Source: CAYSBK01 sp964429265
GTDB taxonomy: Bacteria; Planctomycetota; Phycisphaerae; Sedimentisphaerales; Anaerobacaceae
DNA: 9,063 nucleotides
Reading direction: 5' to 3'
Assembly: GCA_964429265.1 (NCBI GenBank)
Contig: CAYSBK010000094.1
Span: 1-9,063, forward strand
Of this stretch, positions 6,705-9,063 are shown in pieces. Under the pieces are notes generated by a model, which was not told the origin of the DNA, did not search any database, and saw only the letters and a list, made by a program, of their open reading frames with translations. Position 1 is the stretch's first letter. Every line of letters begins with the position of its first letter. A program made the position numbers and the translations under genes.

Positions 6705-8325
6705 ATTTCTTCAGACTATTATCTATCCGTGTCACAGTTCTTTCTTTGCCCAGCATCTCGACGGCATCAAAAATAGGCAGGCTTACCGTGCTTCCGCACA
6801 GGGCAATCCGCAAAGGCTGGGCGACCTTTCCCAGGCCAACGTGCATTTCGTCGGCCAGCGACCGAAGCATACTCTCGATTGCTTCCGGCGTCAATCGCTC
6901 CAGCGCAGCGAGCCTTTCGCGAACCGTCCGCAGGACCGCCAGGCCGTCGCCCTTCAGCAGGTGCTTTGCAACAGCCTTGCCGTCGTACTCGATTTCGTCG
7001 TCCCGCAGGAAAAGGAACCGGCTTTTCTGCTCAACCTGCGCAAGCGTCCTTGCACCGGGCGCAACCTGCAGAATCCGACGAAGTGTCCCGTCGTCGGCAC
7101 GCGAAAGCGGCGACCGCACCGCCCGAAGGTAATTCTTGAAGTGTTCCAGCAGCTTGTCCTGGCCGACCATCCGGATGTGCTCCGTGTTGAAAGCAAGCAG
7201 TTTACCCCTGTCGAAGAGACTGTTCGACTTGGTCAGCCTTGAAAGGTCGAAGCAGTCGATCAGCTCCTCCACGGACATCACCTGGCGGTCTTGCCCTGGA
7301 CTGAAACCGAGCAGCGAGATAAAATTAACCAGCGCCTCGGGCAAATACCCGCTCTTGAAGAAGTCCACCACGTTGATTTCCGGCAACTTCACGCCGAGGT
7401 ACTCGGCCATTGCATCAACGCTGGTCATATCCGGCCATAATTTCCCTGAAATAAACTCCCGCAACTGTTGCTCGCTCAGGCCGCCTACGTCGGCCAGCTT
7501 CTTCAAATCAACGTCTTGGCGTTCCTTGATCGCCTTTCGAAGCGCCTTTGAACGCTCTCTCTTGGACAGCTTGCCGCCCGTTTCGCTGACCGTCACCGAC
7601 ATATGAGCATAAACCGGCGTGCGAAAACCAAGCGCCTCCTGAAGAGCCTGCTGAGCAGGCGTGTTCATCAAGTGCTCCTGGCCGCGAATCACGTGGGTTA
7701 CGCCCATCAGTTCATCGTCGATTACGCACGCAAAATTGTAGGTCGGCATACCGCCGCTCTTTTGTATGATGAAATCCCCGAACTCGCCGGCGTTGAAACT
7801 CACCGTTCCACGCACCACGTCCTCGACGACGAACGTTCTATCCTGTGGGACCGCAAACCGCACCGTCACCGGACGACCCTGCGCACGGGCCTTCGCTGCA
7901 TCATCCTCCGTCGGGAATACATCCGGGCGGCGGTAAACAAACCCACGTCTCTCAGCTTGCGCCTTGGCACGCATCTGCTGAAGCTCTTCGGGCGTGTCGA
8001 AGCAGTAGTACGCTTTCTGCTCATCCAGCAGTTGCTTTACGAAACGGTCGTAGATGTCCTTTCGCTGCGACTGAAAGTACGGCCCGTTCGGCCCACCCAC
8101 CTCCGGACCCTCGTCCCAGTCGATGCCCAGCCACTTCAGGTCCTCTATTACCTGCCGGGTGGCCGTGGGGGTGTTGCGCTTTGTGTCGGTGTCCTCGATC
8201 CGCAAAATGAACTTGCCGGCCGTCTTGCGGGCAAACAGCCAGTTGAATAGCGCCGTTCGGGCGCCACCGATGTGCAGATAGCCCGTCGGCGAAGGTGCAA
8301 AACGCGTTACTACGATGTCGGCCAT
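6673..8325 (-). CDS. gltX: Glutamate--tRNA ligase with an insertion after KLSKR
   Basis: GluRS attaches glutamate to tRNA-Glu, and in some bacteria also to tRNA-Gln, in the cytosol. The product has 550 residues, longer than the usual 470 to 500. The class I signature RFAPSPTGYLHIGG (8-21) holds the HIGH-type motif HIGG at 18-21. RIEDTD follows at 42-47, and the KMSKS-type loop KLSKR is at 252-256. The usual sequence resumes at GYLPEAL (326-332). E. coli GluRS has about 12 residues between these points and here there are 69, so roughly 57 residues are inserted beside the catalytic loop. Only one Cys (C108, AYYCFD) remains in the region that binds zinc in E. coli GluRS, so a zinc site is unlikely. 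The C-terminal 200 residues form the anticodon-binding region. ATG 8325 fits the family N-terminus (MADIVVTRFAPSPTG). It is the first gene of the operon, 35 nt from the predicted transcription start. Its end overlaps the PfkB kinase gene by 32 nt. Confidence 0.96.
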   Translation of the reverse strand: MADIVVTRFAPSPTGYLHIGGARTALFNWLFARKTAGKFILRIEDTDTKRNTPTATRQVIEDLKWLGIDWDEGPEVGGPNGPYFQSQRKDIYDRFVKQLLDEQKAYYCFDTPEELQQMRAKAQAERRGFVYRRPDVFPTEDDAAKARAQGRPVTVRFAVPQDRTFVVEDVVRGTVSFNAGEFGDFIIQKSGGMPTYNFACVIDDELMGVTHVIRGQEHLMNTPAQQALQEALGFRTPVYAHMSVTVSETGGKLSKRERSKALRKAIKERQDVDLKKLADVGGLSEQQLREFISGKLWPDMTSVDAMAEYLGVKLPEINVVDFFKSGYLPEALVNFISLLGFSPGQDRQVMSVEELIDCFDLSRLTKSNSLFDRGKLLAFNTEHIRMVGQDKLLEHFKNYLRAVRSPLSRADDGTLRRILQVAPGARTLAQVEQKSRFLFLRDDEIEYDGKAVAKHLLKGDGLAVLRTVRERLAALERLTPEAIESMLRSLADEMHVGLGKVAQPLRIALCGSTVSLPIFDAVEMLGKERTVTRIDNSLKKYGTDSGADGG

Positions 8326-8366
8326 AGCGCTTGATTCCAGCCGTCCAAGAAAACGAGCAAAACCGA

Positions 8367-8395
8367 AGGCTAATCAACACAGGGGCTGTTGTCAA
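8367..8395 (-). promoter_or_regulatory. Predicted sigma-70-type promoter of gltX and the operon
   Basis: On the minus strand a perfect TTGACA -35 box (8390-8395) is followed by a 17-bp spacer and TAGCCT (8367-8372), which matches TATAAT at 3 of 6 positions. Transcription would begin near 8360, giving a leader of about 35 nt before the gltX ATG. That is too short for a T-box or similar leader. No LexA-like operator is visible around it. Confidence 0.65.
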
Positions 8396-8747
8396 GCGTG
8401 TCCGGCTGCTGAGACGTGTCCCGGAGATTGCGGGAGTATTCCCGGGGGTTGGCCCCGGAGGCCGAAGATCTTCGGGCAACTGGGCCAGGGCGGTCTTGCG
8501 GAGATTTCGTCGGATGAATCGGGCTTGATCACCTGTCTTGCACAAAAGTGGCGGGCTTGTGCGCAGGAGGCTGCGGCAAGACTGAGTGAACCGCCGACGC
8601 TGCAGCGGTCCTGCGAAGACTGCAAGAGCTCGGCATTTGACGGGCCGCGGGCTTTTGCAGGGTTTGGATAAACTGGCTGGTCGAGGTACTCCTACGAGCC
8701 GATTGCCCGACTGGCCCGAGCTGGCCAGGGTTTGCTCCTTAATCTTC
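8396..8747. other. Hairpin-rich intergenic region without a convincing gene
   Basis: About 350 nt between the divergent gltX and tRNA-Ser promoters. Open frames here show no recognisable protein. Several compact inverted repeats are visible: CGGGA-GTAT-TCCCG (8431-8444); CCGGGG-GTTGG-CCCCGG (8442-8458), which overlaps the first and so is a competing fold; the perfect 14-bp palindrome CCGAAGATCTTCGG (8462-8475); and GCACAA/TTGTGC with an 11-nt loop (8540-8562). This could be a structured RNA or just GC-rich spacer. I do not recognise RNase P, tmRNA, SRP or 6S RNA signatures. Confidence 0.45.
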
Positions 8748-8776
8748 TTGCAATGTCGACCCGCCGGGTGTAAAGT
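8748..8776 (+). promoter_or_regulatory. Predicted promoter of tRNA-Ser
   Basis: TTGCAA (8748-8753), a 17-bp spacer and TAAAGT (8771-8776), each matching its consensus at 4 of 6 positions. The start site would be near 8783, leaving a 5' leader of about 29 nt before the mature tRNA at 8812, which RNase P would remove. Confidence 0.5.
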
Positions 8777-8811
8777 TAGCTGGAATTTGTAGGTCCTTGT
8801 TAATAAGGCTC

Positions 8812-8902
8812 GGAGAGGTGGCCGAGTGGCTGAAGGCAACGGTTTGCTAAACCGTCCGGTGGGTATAAACCCGCCGCGCGGGTTCGAATCCCGCCCTCTC
8901 CG
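8812..8902 (+). tRNA. tRNA-Ser (anticodon GCU)
   Basis: A complete 91-nt class II tRNA reading AGC and AGU serine codons. The acceptor stem GGAGAGG (8812-8818) pairs perfectly with CCTCTCC (8895-8901), followed by discriminator G8902, typical of tRNA-Ser. The D stem is GCC/GGC. The anticodon stem ACGGT/ACCGT (8839-8843, 8851-8855) encloses the loop TTGCTAA with anticodon GCT at 8846-8848. A long variable arm pairs GGTGGG with CCCGCC, including one T-G pair, and the T stem GCGGG/CCCGC (8878-8882, 8890-8894) encloses TTCGAAT. The 3' CCA is not encoded (GTT follows), so it must be added by tRNA nucleotidyltransferase. Confidence 0.97.
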
Positions 8903-8916
8903 TTATTTGTAGATAC

Positions 8917-8934
8917 CCACGGGCAAGCCCGTGG
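8917..8934. repeat. Compact palindrome downstream of tRNA-Ser (REP-like or terminator)
   Basis: CCACGGGC and GCCCGTGG are perfect 8-bp arms around AA, so a folded RNA would have a 7-bp GC-rich stem with a CAAG loop. It begins 15 nt after the tRNA. No T-run follows on the plus strand (AACTCTGCCC comes next), so it is a poor intrinsic terminator. The shape resembles short dispersed REP-type palindromes. Whether it recurs in the genome cannot be judged from one copy. Confidence 0.5.
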
Positions 8935-9063
8935 AACTCTGCCCTTCGGGTTATTAGAAATACAGGCCTCAATAAGTCAGACCCCACGACCGCTTCGACC
9001 TGCCCTGGTATCTCGTCACGTCCAGCGAAGCATCTGGCCCCCGACCAACAACCAACCACGAAC
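8935..9063. other. Non-coding right edge, CAAC-rich at the end
   Basis: About 130 nt after the palindrome with no supported gene. A small secondary inverted motif CCCTTCGGG lies just beyond the palindrome. The last 20 or so bases are made of CCAAC/CAAC-like units (for example ACCAACAACCAACCACGAAC) and may be the start of a simple repeat continuing outside the window. An open minus-strand frame across this stretch and the tRNA is a chance frame. Confidence 0.35.

Noticed and set aside
8315..8671. 118-codon plus-strand frame with several Cys residues
   Set aside because: It starts antisense within gltX, has no ribosome site and no recognised domain; the Cys residues are not in a convincing zinc-finger spacing.
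8021..8839. 272-codon minus-strand frame covering the gltX start, the intergenic region and the tRNA
   Set aside because: It runs through the tRNA-Ser gene, both predicted promoters and the gltX 5' end in another frame. Composition is Arg/Pro-rich and matches no family.
1..9063. CRISPR array, transposase, prophage, toxin-antitoxin or defence system
   Set aside because: No spaced direct repeats and no protein motif for any of these. All supported genes are housekeeping or envelope proteins.

Overview
The window is a GC-rich bacterial chromosome segment dominated by housekeeping genes. Five tightly packed genes run leftwards on the minus strand, in transcription order gltX, a PfkB-family sugar kinase, thpR, recA and alaS. 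Gene junctions are an overlap of 32 nt or gaps of 15 to about 38 nt. A sigma-70-like promoter (TTGACA, 17 bp, TAGCCT) sits just upstream of gltX, so the cluster reads as one operon joining tRNA charging (GluRS, AlaRS), recombination and repair (RecA), an RNA 2',3'-cyclic phosphodiesterase and a sugar kinase of unknown substrate. The protein sequences and gene style suggest an uncultured Planctomycetes/Phycisphaerae-like bacterium. That is an impression from recognition only; no 16S or marker search was possible.

Left end (1-1358): the 3' third of hisD (plus strand, cut by the window edge) converges on a minus-strand lipoprotein gene. The lipoprotein has a Pro/Ala/Glu-rich spacer and two BamE/SmpA-like motifs. 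About 190 nt of non-coding DNA lie between the lipoprotein gene and alaS and contain an inverted repeat.

Centre (1359-8325): the five-gene operon. The most distinctive protein features are an insertion of roughly 57 residues in GluRS immediately after its KLSKR catalytic loop, and a Cys/His-rich insertion in the AlaRS catalytic domain.

Right end (8326-9063): the gltX promoter, then about 350 nt of GC-rich, hairpin-rich DNA with no convincing gene, then a plus-strand promoter and a complete class II tRNA-Ser(GCU). After the tRNA comes a compact palindrome resembling a REP-type or dispersed repeat, and the window ends in a short CAAC-rich stretch.

I see no phage genes, transposase, CRISPR array, toxin-antitoxin pair or defence genes, and no evidence for a new system as such. 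The items worth a second look are the operon composition, the two synthetase insertions, the tandem-motif lipoprotein and the structured non-coding stretches.
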